In this document: positions 8,987 to 17,664 of the stretch, piece by piece
Numbering within the stretch: position 1 is the first letter of the stretch
Layout of the letters: every line of letters starts with the position of its first letter
Assembly (NCBI GenBank): GCA_011389935.1
Contig: JAABTJ010000008.1
Coordinates: forward strand, 1 to 64,000
DNA from: Desulfobacteraceae bacterium
Lineage (GTDB): Bacteria; Desulfobacterota; Desulfobacteria; Desulfobacterales; Desulfosalsimonadaceae
Direction: 5' to 3'
DNA: 64,000 bases
Notes under the pieces: generated by a model
What the model was told of the DNA's origin: nothing
Database searches by the model: none
What the model saw: the letters and a program-made list of their open reading frames with translations, nothing else
Program-made: the position numbers and the translations under genes

Positions 8987-9853
8987 TTGAGCGTTCTATC
9001 TTCTGGATATGCGACAAGTGCCGGCATGGTGAGACAGGACAATGAGGACAGTCTGTGCGTTCGCCCGGATATCGGCCTTTGGGCGGTGGCCGATGGCATG
9101 GGAGGGTACAGGAGCGGCGAGACGGCCAGCCGCATTACGGTCGAGCGGTTGGCGCGAGATGTTGCCGGGAGTATGCCGCTTGCCGAATCCATATCCCGCA
9201 TTCATCACCATATCCTTACCCTTGCACAAAGCGATCCGGGGTATGAATCCATGGGCTCCACCGTGGTTGCCCTGAAGACAGATGAAAAAAAGTATGAAAT
9301 TGCCTGGGTGGGGGACAGCCGGGCCTATTTATGGGACGGCGGGGAATTGACCCGCCTTACCCGTGATCACTCTTATGTCCAGCTTCTTGTCGACAGCGGT
9401 ATCATTGGGGAAGCAGACGCATTGGATCATCCGGAGCGTCATGTCATTACACAGGCGCTGGGCGCTGAAGAGATCGAAAATGTGGATGTAGATACCATTG
9501 ACGGGATTTTTCATGAAAACGAGAAAATTCTTTTATGCAGTGACGGCTTGACCAATGAAGTTCCCGATTCCCAGATTTTGTCGATACTGAAACAGCCTCT
9601 CTCAGAACAAAGTCTGGTCGACCGTTTGATTGAGGCAGCAAATCAAAACGGCGGATCCGACAATATTTCCGCCATTCTGATTGCGGCGGACAACGCCTTT
9701 GTCCCCAAGGGTCTTGACGCGGAAACCGGCAACGCACAAGCCGCCATTTCCCGCCCGGATTCGGCGAAAGCGAATTCACCCTTCTGGATTCTGATGGTGA
9801 TTGTTTTTTTTGCGCTCTTTATATCCGTAATATTGGTATATGATATTCTGTAG
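8987..9853 (+). CDS. PP2C-family protein phosphatase with C-terminal membrane anchor
   Basis: Mn/Mg-dependent Ser/Thr phosphatase that should reverse the kinase at 124-2127. The PP2C motifs are intact: QDNEDS, VADGMGG, STVVAL, GDSRAYL, LTRDHS, DGLTNE and GGSDNIS. After the catalytic domain and a short linker there is a C-terminal hydrophobic stretch (FWILMVIVFFALFISVILVY), so the enzyme is tail-anchored to the inner membrane with its active site in the cytoplasm. Start choice: TTG 8987 has a GGGAGGG ribosome site 10 bases upstream; the in-frame GTG at 8954 would add 11 residues. This kinase plus PP2C plus FHA pattern resembles the threonine phosphorylation pathway known from type VI secretion clusters. 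Confidence 0.92.
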   Translation: MSVLSSGYATSAGMVRQDNEDSLCVRPDIGLWAVADGMGGYRSGETASRITVERLARDVAGSMPLAESISRIHHHILTLAQSDPGYESMGSTVVALKTDEKKYEIAWVGDSRAYLWDGGELTRLTRDHSYVQLLVDSGIIGEADALDHPERHVITQALGAEEIENVDVDTIDGIFHENEKILLCSDGLTNEVPDSQILSILKQPLSEQSLVDRLIEAANQNGGSDNISAILIAADNAFVPKGLDAETGNAQAAISRPDSAKANSPFWILMVIVFFALFISVILVYDIL

Positions 9854-9888
9854 ACGTACCCACTCCGGATAGATGATATTTATCCCTT

Positions 9889-11376
9889 TTGTTTTGCTTC
9901 AATGTCCAGGCAGAAAAAAAAGCGAGAATCGATTTGTCTCCGGTTATCCATGTTACCCTTCAAAAAGGCCGTGGCGGACGGAAATCCTATAAATTTATCC
10001 GTTCCTTTCACATCGGCCGTGCCGCCGGGTGCGATATTCAAATACAGGAAGAAGATGTCAGTCGCCGGCATGCAATCGTTGAATACAGCGATGGGCAATG
10101 GTGGATAACTGACCTGGAGAGCAGCAACGGCATTTGGATAAACGGCGGCAAAGTTTCCCGGGCGCCTGTGGGCGATAACACCGAAGTGGAATTCGGCCCC
10201 GGGGGGCCCGTTCTTTTTTTCCGGGTACCTGAAAAAACAGCCGGCCCCCGGCCTTCCAGCGTGTCCGTCGGTGGGGAGGGGCAAAAAAGCATTGAGCAAT
10301 ATGCCCGGCATTATTTCGGGGACGCATCGGAAAAAGGGATCGGGGAGCGAACCATGATGGTGCGCCAGGCGTTTCAGCGCGTCCACCGAAAGCAAAAACG
10401 AACGTATCTCTGGATCATCGCTGTTTCCGCCAGCATTTGCGTGTTTGCCGTCACGTATGCCGTTTATAAACATTTTCAAATGGAAAAACAAAAAAAACTG
10501 GCGGAAGAGATTTTTTATACCATGAAGTCGCTGGAGCTCGAATTCGCCGAAGTGCTGGCGCTTGCCCGGAGGACCGAAGATATTGAAACGCAGAAGACCG
10601 TGGCGCGCTTTACGGCCAAATACGACGCACTGGAAAAAAATTATGACCGGTTTGTCGATTCACTGGGGATTTACGGAAAAGGAGTCGATGAAAAGGAAAA
10701 GACGATATTGCGAGTCGCCAGAAGGTTCGGGGAGTGTGAAATCAATATGCCCGAAGCCTTTAAAAATGAAGTTTTGAATTATATCAACCGGTGGCGATCT
10801 ACCGGCAGGATGAAAAAAGCCCTTACCCGTGCGATCCGGAAAGGGTATGTTCCCGCAATTGTGGAAACGATGAACCATTATGATCTTCCCCCCCACTTTT
10901 TTTACCTGGCGCTCCAGGAGAGCAATTTTGATCTCAACGCATGCGGACCGGAAACCCGGTATGGGATTGCGAAAGGATTGTGGCAGTTCATCCCCCCCAC
11001 GGCGGAAGAGTATGGACTGAAGCTCGGTCCGCTGGCGCATATGCGAACCCCGGACGAGTTGGATGACCGCCATGATTTTGAAAAATCAACCCGGGCCGCG
11101 GCCAGGTACCTTCGGCATATCTATGACACGGATGCCAAGGCATCGGGCCTCCTTGTCATTGCCTCCTATAACTGGGGGCAGGGACGGGTCAACCGGTTGA
11201 TCCGCCAGATGCCGGACAACCCGGAGGAGAGAAATTTCTGGAAATTTTTGAAGCAGTACCGGGACAGTATTCCCAAAGAGACCTATGATTACGTTTTTTA
11301 TATTTTTTCCGCCGCAGTTATCGGCGAAAATCCGGCGCTTTTCGGGTTTGATTTTGAAAATCCGCTGGTGCTTTGA
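9889..11376 (+). CDS. FHA domain - transmembrane helix - lytic transglycosylase fusion
   Basis: A 495-residue bitopic protein. The N-terminal FHA domain (about 20-110) has HIGRAAGCDIQI, VSRRHA and SSNGIWIN, the residues that bind phosphothreonine. A membrane helix (about 172-194) follows, then a coiled helical stretch (200-260). The periplasmic soluble-lytic-transglycosylase (SLT/GH23) domain (about 320-450) has catalytic Glu344 in ALQESNF, AKGLWQFIPPTA and ASYNWGQGRVN. The design suggests a peptidoglycan-cutting enzyme whose location or partners are set by phosphothreonine marks made by the nearby kinase. That control is inference. The start is unsure: TTG 9889 lies right after the phosphatase stop, and another TTG at 9934 is possible; neither has a strong ribosome site. 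Confidence 0.9.
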   Translation: MFCFNVQAEKKARIDLSPVIHVTLQKGRGGRKSYKFIRSFHIGRAAGCDIQIQEEDVSRRHAIVEYSDGQWWITDLESSNGIWINGGKVSRAPVGDNTEVEFGPGGPVLFFRVPEKTAGPRPSSVSVGGEGQKSIEQYARHYFGDASEKGIGERTMMVRQAFQRVHRKQKRTYLWIIAVSASICVFAVTYAVYKHFQMEKQKKLAEEIFYTMKSLELEFAEVLALARRTEDIETQKTVARFTAKYDALEKNYDRFVDSLGIYGKGVDEKEKTILRVARRFGECEINMPEAFKNEVLNYINRWRSTGRMKKALTRAIRKGYVPAIVETMNHYDLPPHFFYLALQESNFDLNACGPETRYGIAKGLWQFIPPTAEEYGLKLGPLAHMRTPDELDDRHDFEKSTRAAARYLRHIYDTDAKASGLLVIASYNWGQGRVNRLIRQMPDNPEERNFWKFLKQYRDSIPKETYDYVFYIFSAAVIGENPALFGFDFENPLVL

Positions 11377-11415
11377 AAGGGCTTTTACCGAACACATCAG
11401 GGGTTATTGAAAAAA

Positions 11416-12792
11416 ATGCCGAAAATCATTTTTCTTCATTTGTGTTCGCTGCTGGTTTTTTTTGCATCGCCGGTCTGGTGCCGGGACGTATACGACCTGG
11501 AAGCGATCATTAACCGCTCGCTTGAGGCGAACTGGGGGATGGTTGACGCCCGGGACGACATTGAGAGGGCCAGGTTACGCCTTGACATCGCTGAAGCCGA
11601 ATTTGAACTCAAGATTTATCCGGGGACCAGCATCGGTTTTTCCGGCGGGGATGAGCAATCTGCGGACACGGATATCGGCCTGGGCGTCCGACTGGAAAAA
11701 AAGACGCAATTCGGTACCCAGATCGACGTGACCCCTTCTATTGAAACAATTGATGGCCAATACCGGAGCCGGGCAGGGGTTCATATCACGCAGCCGCTTC
11801 TTCGCGGTGTCGGCAGGGACTATACCCTCTCCGGCGTTTACAGCGCCCGTTTCGGCGAGAGAACTGCTCTGCGTATGCGGTATCAAAGGGAAATCGATAC
11901 CGTGGTGGGCGCTGTGCGCCATGGGTACGAGGTGGTTCGCCAGCGGGAGCTTCTGCGGCTGCGGCAGGAATCTTACCAGCGGCTCGGAGAACTGGCCGAG
12001 GCCACGGCCGTCAAACAGCCCATGGGGCTTGCGTCCTCGATGGATCTTTACCGGGTCCGCATTCAACGCAATCAGGCCGAAGAAGAACGCAACCGCAGCA
12101 GAGAAACCTATGCGGACGCCCTGGACACCTTGAAAATCTTTCTGGCCCTGCCCCTGGAGAAAGGTATCGATGTGTTTCTCCCCCTGGATTTTGACCGGAT
12201 CGATATGGATGAAGAAGAGATGATACAAACCGCCCTGGCCAGGCGTCTGGAACTGGAGCAGCTTCGGGATGCGCTGGCCGAAGCGGAGCGACTTTCTGAA
12301 AGGGCTGAAACCGACATTCTCCCTGAACTGGACATCCGGCTTTTTCTCACGCAGACAGGGGATCCGTCCACCAGCTTTCCCGGATCCGCACCGGAGCATA
12401 CCCGATGGGGGATCAGCCTGGGGTCGACCACAGATTTGAGGCGAACCTCCCAGCAGGCAATATTCGAGGACAGCCTGCTCAATGTCCGGCAGGCAGCCAG
12501 AAGACAGCGCATTGCCAGGGATGATATCACCGCCCAGGTAAAGCGGGAAATCCGTAACCTGGAACGCCTGGACAAAGCCATTATCAACCAGGAGGAGCAG
12601 ATTCACCAGGCCAGGGGGCAGCTTGAACTGGCCAGGGCCAAGTTCGAGCATGGCATGGCCGACAATTTTGATCTCATCGATGCTGAGATAGCGCTTCGCC
12701 GCGCCCAAACCCAGCTGATCTCGGCCGTTATCGACTATATTGTCGGCCAGTACCGGTTGCGTGCGGTTATCGGCACGCTGGTGGATCGGTAA
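11416..12792 (+). CDS. TolC-family outer-membrane efflux protein
   Basis: Forms a trimeric channel through outer membrane and periplasm for an ABC exporter. The protein has a signal peptide (MPKIIFLHLCSLLVFFASPVWC) and two OEP halves of about 200 residues each. Coiled-coil regions are rich in Arg, Glu and Leu (for example around RERELLRLRQESYQRLGEL and ARGQLELARAKFEHGMADNFDLIDAE), and the last conserved phrase is DAEIALRRAQTQLISAVIDYIVGQYRLRAVIG. I choose ATG 11416; TTG 11407 is three codons upstream. At about 458 residues it has normal length. It precedes the HlyD-type adaptor and, after a repeat element, the ATPase and permease, and so forms a MacAB-TolC-like set. Confidence 0.9.
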   Translation: MPKIIFLHLCSLLVFFASPVWCRDVYDLEAIINRSLEANWGMVDARDDIERARLRLDIAEAEFELKIYPGTSIGFSGGDEQSADTDIGLGVRLEKKTQFGTQIDVTPSIETIDGQYRSRAGVHITQPLLRGVGRDYTLSGVYSARFGERTALRMRYQREIDTVVGAVRHGYEVVRQRELLRLRQESYQRLGELAEATAVKQPMGLASSMDLYRVRIQRNQAEEERNRSRETYADALDTLKIFLALPLEKGIDVFLPLDFDRIDMDEEEMIQTALARRLELEQLRDALAEAERLSERAETDILPELDIRLFLTQTGDPSTSFPGSAPEHTRWGISLGSTTDLRRTSQQAIFEDSLLNVRQAARRQRIARDDITAQVKREIRNLERLDKAIINQEEQIHQARGQLELARAKFEHGMADNFDLIDAEIALRRAQTQLISAVIDYIVGQYRLRAVIGTLVDR

Positions 12793-12868
12793 GAGGAAGC
12801 GCCATCGGGGCAAAGTCGTTTCGGGAACCAAAGGCCGAAATTAAATTCAACAACGGCAATCCAGTGTT

Positions 12869-14341
12869 ATGATATTTACAACATTCAGCAAGCGCGTTTT
12901 CATAGTGGCCCTACCCGCGATTTTTTTATTTTTTGCAGGCCATCAGATTTTTTTCCCCGCTGAAAAAGACGCCGGGGGCATTTTGACCGCAGAGGCGATC
13001 AGGACCGAAATGCGTATTGAAGTCCGCGCCGTAGGGGAACTGGATGCTGCGGATGCGGTTGTCTTGAGCTCTTCGGTCCGCGGGGATCGCGGCAAAATCA
13101 TCGCGCTCGTGGAAGACGGCACACATGTTCGGGCCGGAGAAGTCCTTGTCCGACTGGATCCCACGTTCTTTGAGGAGGAGGTGTTAAAACTCCGGTCAAG
13201 GGTGATGGAGCTGGAGGCACTGGTGGATGCGCAGGAGCAATTGCTGGCGTGGGAAAAAAATCAGGTTGGACGCGAAATCCACCGTGCTGAAAGCGATCTT
13301 CATATTGCGCGGTTGGAATTGCGCCGGCTGGAAAAAGGTGAAGGGCCACGAGAACTGGCGCGCCTGGAGGCCGAGGCCAGAAAGGCAAAAGAAGATTACG
13401 AGCAGAAAAGGGGTTATCTTGATTCCCTGGAGGCGCTGGCCCAGAAAGGCTTTGCCAATCCCACGGAGCAGGCGCAGATTGAGCAGCGCATCGAAGACGC
13501 CGGGGAGACGTACCGGATGGTCGCCATGCAGCTGGAAAGCTATCGGGATCATCTTTTGCCGGTACAAATTGAAAAGGCAAAGGCCTCCATAGATGCAGCG
13601 GAAGTTGCGCTGGAGCAGATCAGAAAGGGGGGCGGCTACAAGATCGGACAGGCCCGGGCCACGCTGGCAGAGTACGAACAGGCGCTTGCTTCGGCAAATC
13701 AACATTTAAAGGCTGCATCGCAGGAACTCGCCGCGACGGTCATTACGGCGCCGGGTCCGGGCATGGTCATTCTGGCCGAACAAATCCGGGGAAATACCCG
13801 TCGCAAGCCCAGGGTCGGTGATCAGGTGTGGCAGAACCAGCCCCTTGTATACCTCCCGGATATTTCAAAAATGATCGTCAAAACACGGGTGCGGGAAGTC
13901 GATTTGCATAAAATTGATATCGGCAAACCTGTTTTTGCAAAAGTGGACGCCTATCCTGATCTTTTGCTCACGGGTCGGGTCGCATCGATTGGCGTTCTGG
14001 CGGATCAAGGACCCGAAGGGCGGCAAAGGGGGCGATATTTCAGCGTAACCATTGCGCTGGACGAATCTGACCCCAGGCTTCGTCCGGGCATGACCGCCAG
14101 AATAAACATTGTCTGCAGCGAGGTTTCAGATGCCCTGGTCGTTCCTTCTTTTGCCGTGTTTCAGGAAGGGGGGAAAACCGTTGCTTTTGTGGCCACGGAA
14201 ACCGGCTTTGAAAAGCGAGAAGTGATTACGGGCGCTCAAAATGAAGAGCTGGTTGAAATCACGGCAGGATTGAGACAGGGGGAGCCGGTTGCGCTGAGCC
14301 GGCCGGAGCATCTGCAGGTGAAAAGTACGCAATCCCTTTAG
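12869..14341 (+). CDS. HlyD/MacA-type periplasmic adaptor protein
   Basis: Membrane-fusion protein that joins the inner-membrane ABC transporter to the TolC channel. An N-terminal membrane helix (about residues 8-28) is followed by a biotinyl-lipoyl-like half motif (VLSSSVRGDRGKIIALVEDGTHVRAGEVLVRLDP), a long alpha-hairpin (about 95-265, with repeated Glu/Arg heptads), the second lipoyl half (TVITAPGPGMVILAE), a beta barrel and a C-terminal membrane-proximal domain ending RPEHLQVK. The hairpin is longer than in a typical MacA. At 490 residues it is at the upper end for the family. The downstream partner genes begin 234 bases later because repeat element A lies between. Confidence 0.9.
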   Translation: MIFTTFSKRVFIVALPAIFLFFAGHQIFFPAEKDAGGILTAEAIRTEMRIEVRAVGELDAADAVVLSSSVRGDRGKIIALVEDGTHVRAGEVLVRLDPTFFEEEVLKLRSRVMELEALVDAQEQLLAWEKNQVGREIHRAESDLHIARLELRRLEKGEGPRELARLEAEARKAKEDYEQKRGYLDSLEALAQKGFANPTEQAQIEQRIEDAGETYRMVAMQLESYRDHLLPVQIEKAKASIDAAEVALEQIRKGGGYKIGQARATLAEYEQALASANQHLKAASQELAATVITAPGPGMVILAEQIRGNTRRKPRVGDQVWQNQPLVYLPDISKMIVKTRVREVDLHKIDIGKPVFAKVDAYPDLLLTGRVASIGVLADQGPEGRQRGRYFSVTIALDESDPRLRPGMTARINIVCSEVSDALVVPSFAVFQEGGKTVAFVATETGFEKREVITGAQNEELVEITAGLRQGEPVALSRPEHLQVKSTQSL

Positions 14342-14370
14342 ATGTCACTGTAAAGGGGTAAATAAATTCT

Positions 14371-14522
14371 GACGGCTTCGTAAAAAGCCCAATATCTGCG
14401 TTGCGCACAATTTTTGAAGAATCTCACGTACGGCTAGTACGCTCAATTCTTCAAAAATTGCACACGCCTTGATCTTGAACTTTTTACTTTGCCGTCCAAA
14501 ATCGACTTTTACGAGTCCATCA
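14371..14522. repeat. Dispersed palindromic repeat, family A, copy 1
   Basis: About 150 bases nearly identical in the same orientation to 39416-39568. The core is a long inverted repeat: CAATTTTTGAAGAAT at 14408-14422 pairs with ATTCTTCAAAAATTG at 14446-14460, with GTAC on both sides of a short loop. The outer ends GACGGC (14371) and GCCGTC (14491-14496) are also inverted. It contains no gene. It lies between the adaptor gene and the ABC ATPase gene, inside what looks like one operon. Confidence 0.9.
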
Positions 14523-14575
14523 ATTCTCAATACAGTAAAAAGAAGCCTCTATAAGGCCGGAGTGCAACATTTCAG

Positions 14576-15262
14576 ATGACCGAACCCCGATTATCCCCCC
14601 TGCTTCTGGCAAAGGGATTGTGCAAAAGGTACCCGTCAGGCGACGGGTGGGTTCATCCATTACGAGGCGTGGATATCACATTGTATCCCGGTCAGTTCGT
14701 CGCCGTTATGGGGCCGTCGGGCGCCGGCAAGTCAACCTTGCTGCATATCCTGGGATTCCTGGAGCGTCCGGACATGGGGTCATACCATTTACGGGGCAGG
14801 GATGTATCGTGCCTGGAGGACAAGGCCCTTTCCCGTTTGCGGTCCTCTTGTATCGGTTTTGTGTTTCAGTCATACAATCTTATTTCCCAGTGTTCCCTTG
14901 TGGAAAATATTGCCCTGCCTTTCCTGTATCACCCGGAACCGCCCGGTAATGCTTCGGAGTTGGTGCTTTCCGTACTTGAAGAGGTAGGTTTGTCCGGGCG
15001 GAAAACCCACAAGCCGAGCCAGCTTTCCGGAGGAGAAATGCAGCGGGCGGCCATTGCAAGGGCCCTGGTTATTGATCCCCTGGTGGTCCTGGCCGATGAA
15101 CCCACGGGAAACCTGGATACAGAAAATGCCAGGAAAATTGCACAAATTTTTCAAAAAATGCACAAAAAAGGCACCTCGCTTGTTGTGGTTACCCACGACG
15201 ACGAAATCGCCCGTGCTGCTGACCGCGTTTTTTACATGAACGAGGGCCGGTTACGTGAATAG
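14576..15262 (+). CDS. MacB/LolD-type ABC transporter ATP-binding protein
   Basis: Powers an exporter with the permease encoded at 15255. A 228-residue ATPase with Walker [10 protein letters not shown] (46-54), Q-loop in GFVFQSYNL, signature [15 protein letters not shown], Walker [11 protein letters not shown] and the switch His in VVVTHDDE. The short length and GNLD phrase place it in the LolD/MacB/FtsE group, whose permeases use mechanical motion rather than a transmembrane substrate path. The start ATG 14576 is the first in frame after repeat A. The gene overlaps the permease gene by 8 bases, which indicates translational coupling. Confidence 0.92.
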   Translation: MTEPRLSPLLLAKGLCKRYPSGDGWVHPLRGVDITLYPGQFVAVMGPSGAGKSTLLHILGFLERPDMGSYHLRGRDVSCLEDKALSRLRSSCIGFVFQSYNLISQCSLVENIALPFLYHPEPPGNASELVLSVLEEVGLSGRKTHKPSQLSGGEMQRAAIARALVIDPLVVLADEPTGNLDTENARKIAQIFQKMHKKGTSLVVVTHDDEIARAADRVFYMNEGRLRE

Positions 15263-16508
15263 TATCAACACTTTCTGGTCCAGGGGCCCCCATATTCTGG
15301 GCCAGGCATGGAAGGCCTTGTCCATGCACCGGCTCAGGAGCCTTCTGGGCACGCTGGGCATCGTATTTGCGGTTGCGGCAGTGGTAATCATGCTGGCCAT
15401 TGCAGAAGGCGCAAAAAAGAAAACCCTGGAACAAATCGGCGGCCTTGGCAGTGACAGTATCCTTGTCCGCAATTCCCGGACGGGGAATGAAGATGCGTCG
15501 GTCGCTCCTTTTTATAACATACCGGACTTGCTTGGAAACAGAGATGTTGACGCCATAAAACAGCTCCCGGGCGTTTTGCAGATCAGTGTTGTCAGGGAGG
15601 GCAACGTTTTTTTTGACGAACTGGGAGAATCCAACGTCATCCATACACTGGCTGTCCGATACGATTACTTTGCTGCCCGGGGATTGAGGCTGGCTCGGGG
15701 CCGATTCATTTCAGATATTGATGCTCAAAACGCCCATCAGGTTTGCGTGCTGGGTGCGGAACTGTCCAAACATCTTCGGGATGCAGGATCGGACGGTACC
15801 GTCCATGTGGCGGGTTCCCCTTACCGTGTGGTGGGTGTGTTGCGTCCCAGGGGTGATAGGGGGAGCAATCCGCTGCCCGTGGCCCTTCGAGATTTTGACA
15901 ATGCCGCATTTGTTCCCTTGTCGGAAATGAACGGAACGAATGCCGTTGCCGGTGGGGATGAATATTTTTCCGAAATGATAATAAAAATATCGGATACCCG
16001 TTTCATCGGCCCGATCTCAAAGGCCGTTCACCATGCCCTTTTGTGGAACCGCGACGGTGCTGAAAATTTTGAGATGATTGTTCCCAACGAACTGCTTTCC
16101 CAGGCCAGGCAGGCCCGGGGTTTGTTCAATGTCATTTTGGGAAGCATTGCCGGGACACTTCTTCTGGTCGGCGGTGTTGGCATTATGAATATCATGCTGG
16201 CCAATGTTTCTGAAAGAACCCGGGAAATAGGAATACGAAGGGCTGTTGGTGCCAGCAGGGGGCACATTGTCGCTCATTTTTTGGGAGAATCCATACTTTT
16301 GACCGTTTTGGGAGGGATTCTGGGAATAGGGATTGGTGTATTTGCCGCTCTGGGCGTAAATTTTTTCCTGCAATGGCGGGTATCGATCAGTCTTTGGTCT
16401 TTGTTTTCGGCCCTTTTCATGTCCATAGGCGTTGGCGTTGTTTCCGGTATATATCCGGCAATGAAGGCCGCCGACATGGATCCAGTTGATGCCCTGCGAC
16501 AAATCTGA
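15255..16508 (+). CDS. MacB-like ABC transporter permease
   Basis: Inner-membrane permease (417 residues) of the FtsX/MacB type. A first membrane helix (about 33-53) is followed by a periplasmic MacB_PCD domain (about 55-270) and three more helices near residues 290-315, 335-370 and 380-405. The conserved NIMLANVSERTREIGIRRAVGAS segment follows the second helix, and the C-terminus reads YPAMKAADMDPVDALRQI, both classic for MacB. GTG start overlapping the ATPase gene. With the TolC and HlyD-type genes upstream this is a complete tripartite exporter. Its substrate is not readable from sequence; export of a lipoprotein or peptide used by the upstream envelope cluster is possible but unproven. 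Confidence 0.92.
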   Translation: MNSINTFWSRGPHILGQAWKALSMHRLRSLLGTLGIVFAVAAVVIMLAIAEGAKKKTLEQIGGLGSDSILVRNSRTGNEDASVAPFYNIPDLLGNRDVDAIKQLPGVLQISVVREGNVFFDELGESNVIHTLAVRYDYFAARGLRLARGRFISDIDAQNAHQVCVLGAELSKHLRDAGSDGTVHVAGSPYRVVGVLRPRGDRGSNPLPVALRDFDNAAFVPLSEMNGTNAVAGGDEYFSEMIIKISDTRFIGPISKAVHHALLWNRDGAENFEMIVPNELLSQARQARGLFNVILGSIAGTLLLVGGVGIMNIMLANVSERTREIGIRRAVGASRGHIVAHFLGESILLTVLGGILGIGIGVFAALGVNFFLQWRVSISLWSLFSALFMSIGVGVVSGIYPAMKAADMDPVDALRQI

Positions 16509-16520
16509 ATAAATATCTAT

Positions 16521-16558
16521 TACAAGCCATCAAAAAAATCTTTTTTTGATGGCTTGTA
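16521..16558. terminator. Perfect 18-bp hairpin, likely bidirectional terminator
   Basis: TACAAGCCATC followed by seven A pairs with seven T followed by GATGGCTTGTA around a 2-base loop. It lies 12 bases after the permease stop and ends the long plus-strand run. The A and T tracts inside the stem allow termination in either direction. Confidence 0.75.
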
Positions 16559-16818
16559 GAATGCATAATTTCATGGGCGTCCCTCTTTTTTTTCATTGTT
16601 TTTCTCTGTGACCTCTGTGTCTCTTCTGTGCCCTCTGTGATAAAAACCAGCCTCCCCCCATTTTCTACCCCACTTGATCTTTTTTTGTAAAATGGCTTTT
16701 ACATAGCTGCTGCCAGCCAGGACCCTGAAAAGAAAACCCTTCCACAGCCGCCGTGGGCTTTTTGGGAAAAGATTTTTCACCCGAACGGAAAAGCCAGCGT
16801 CGTCGCATGCAATTGCTG
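16559..16818. other. Gap with CTCTGTG-type short repeats, no gene seen
   Basis: About 260 bases without a credible gene. Around 16605-16640 the unit CTCTGTG or a variant recurs four times (CTCTGTGACCTCTGTGTC, then TTCTGTGCCCTCTGTGA). The same word repeat occurs between genes of many bacteria and gives spurious minus-strand reading frames containing HRGHRDTEVTE. I see it as repetitive non-coding DNA. Confidence 0.6.
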
Positions 16819-16847
16819 TTGACATAAAAGACCCCGACTGATATTAC
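16819..16847 (+). promoter_or_regulatory. Sigma70-type promoter for the LOG-family gene
   Basis: A perfect -35 box TTGACA (16819-16824), a 17-base spacer and a -10-like TATTAC (16842-16847). It would start RNA near 16854, about 90 bases before the ATG at 16946. Confidence 0.5.
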
Positions 16848-16945
16848 TTTCCCGTTGCCTTGCAATACAACCCTCTGAAATCATGATTGATAGATTTTGC
16901 ATGATTTTGTATTTTTTTGAATCAACCAACACCGGGGACAGGACA

Positions 16946-17608
16946 ATGCCCATGGAAAAACAGTACGTGGTCGAAGATATCCGTTTGAGTGAATCATGGC
17001 GATTGTTCAAAATAATGGGCGAGTTTGTGGAGGGGGTGGAAAAGCTTCATGATCTGGGCCCCGCTGTAAGCATTTTCGGTTCGGCCCGGATTACGGAGGA
17101 GAGTCCGTATTATGTATCGGCCCTTGAACTCGCCCGGAAGCTTGCTGACAACGGGTTCGCGGTGATTACCGGAGGGGGCGGCGGCATCATGGAGGCCGCC
17201 AATCGGGGTGCTGCCGGGAAAAACGGCAAGTCGGTCGGGTTGAATATTATTCTGCCGCGGGAGCAGGAGCCCAATCCATATACCGACCTGTTGATCGAGT
17301 TTGATTATTTTTTTGTCCGCAAGGTGATGTTTATCAAGTACGCCAGCGCCTATGTGATCATGCCGGGGGGCTTCGGCACCCTTGACGAACTGTTCGAGGC
17401 GGTCACGCTCATTCAAACGGACCGGATAAAACCGCTTCCCGTTATTCTCTTCGGCAGCAGCTACTGGTCGGGGCTGCTGGATTGGATCCGGGAGCAGCTG
17501 CTTGAAAACAAGATGATTTCCCTCCGGGATCTGGATATTATACATCTGACCGACGATCCGGAAGAAATCGTGTCCATCGTCAAGCATGCCATCGGCCTGA
17601 AACCATAA
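16946..17608 (+). CDS. LOG/TIGR00730-family Rossmann-fold protein
   Basis: Members of this family release free base from nucleoside 5'-monophosphates (cytokinin-type phosphoribohydrolases in plants and some bacteria; nucleotide 5'-monophosphate nucleosidases elsewhere). The 220-residue protein has the dinucleotide-type loop GGGGGIMEAANRGA (76-89) and the signature PGGFGTLDELFE (140-151); the Glu and Arg residues of the catalytic site are present. I choose ATG 16946, preceded by GGGGACAGGAC; ATG 16883 would add 21 residues that do not look conserved. Cytoplasmic. The methyltransferase gene follows after about 55 bases. The actual nucleotide substrate cannot be told from sequence. Confidence 0.85.
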   Translation: MPMEKQYVVEDIRLSESWRLFKIMGEFVEGVEKLHDLGPAVSIFGSARITEESPYYVSALELARKLADNGFAVITGGGGGIMEAANRGAAGKNGKSVGLNIILPREQEPNPYTDLLIEFDYFFVRKVMFIKYASAYVIMPGGFGTLDELFEAVTLIQTDRIKPLPVILFGSSYWSGLLDWIREQLLENKMISLRDLDIIHLTDDPEEIVSIVKHAIGLKP

Positions 17609-17664
17609 GGCGGCTGCAGACCGGGAAGGTCCGGTGGCTGAATTCGGTTGAATAATCATTGCAT

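Noticed and set aside
124-11376. A type VI secretion cluster
   Set aside because: Kinase, phosphatase and FHA genes suggested it, but no TssB, TssC, TssM, Hcp, VgrG or ClpV gene is in the window.
16571-16825. Minus-strand 84-codon frame containing HRGHRRDTEVTE
   Set aside because: This text arises from the CTCTGTG repeat and is a well-known kind of spurious protein.
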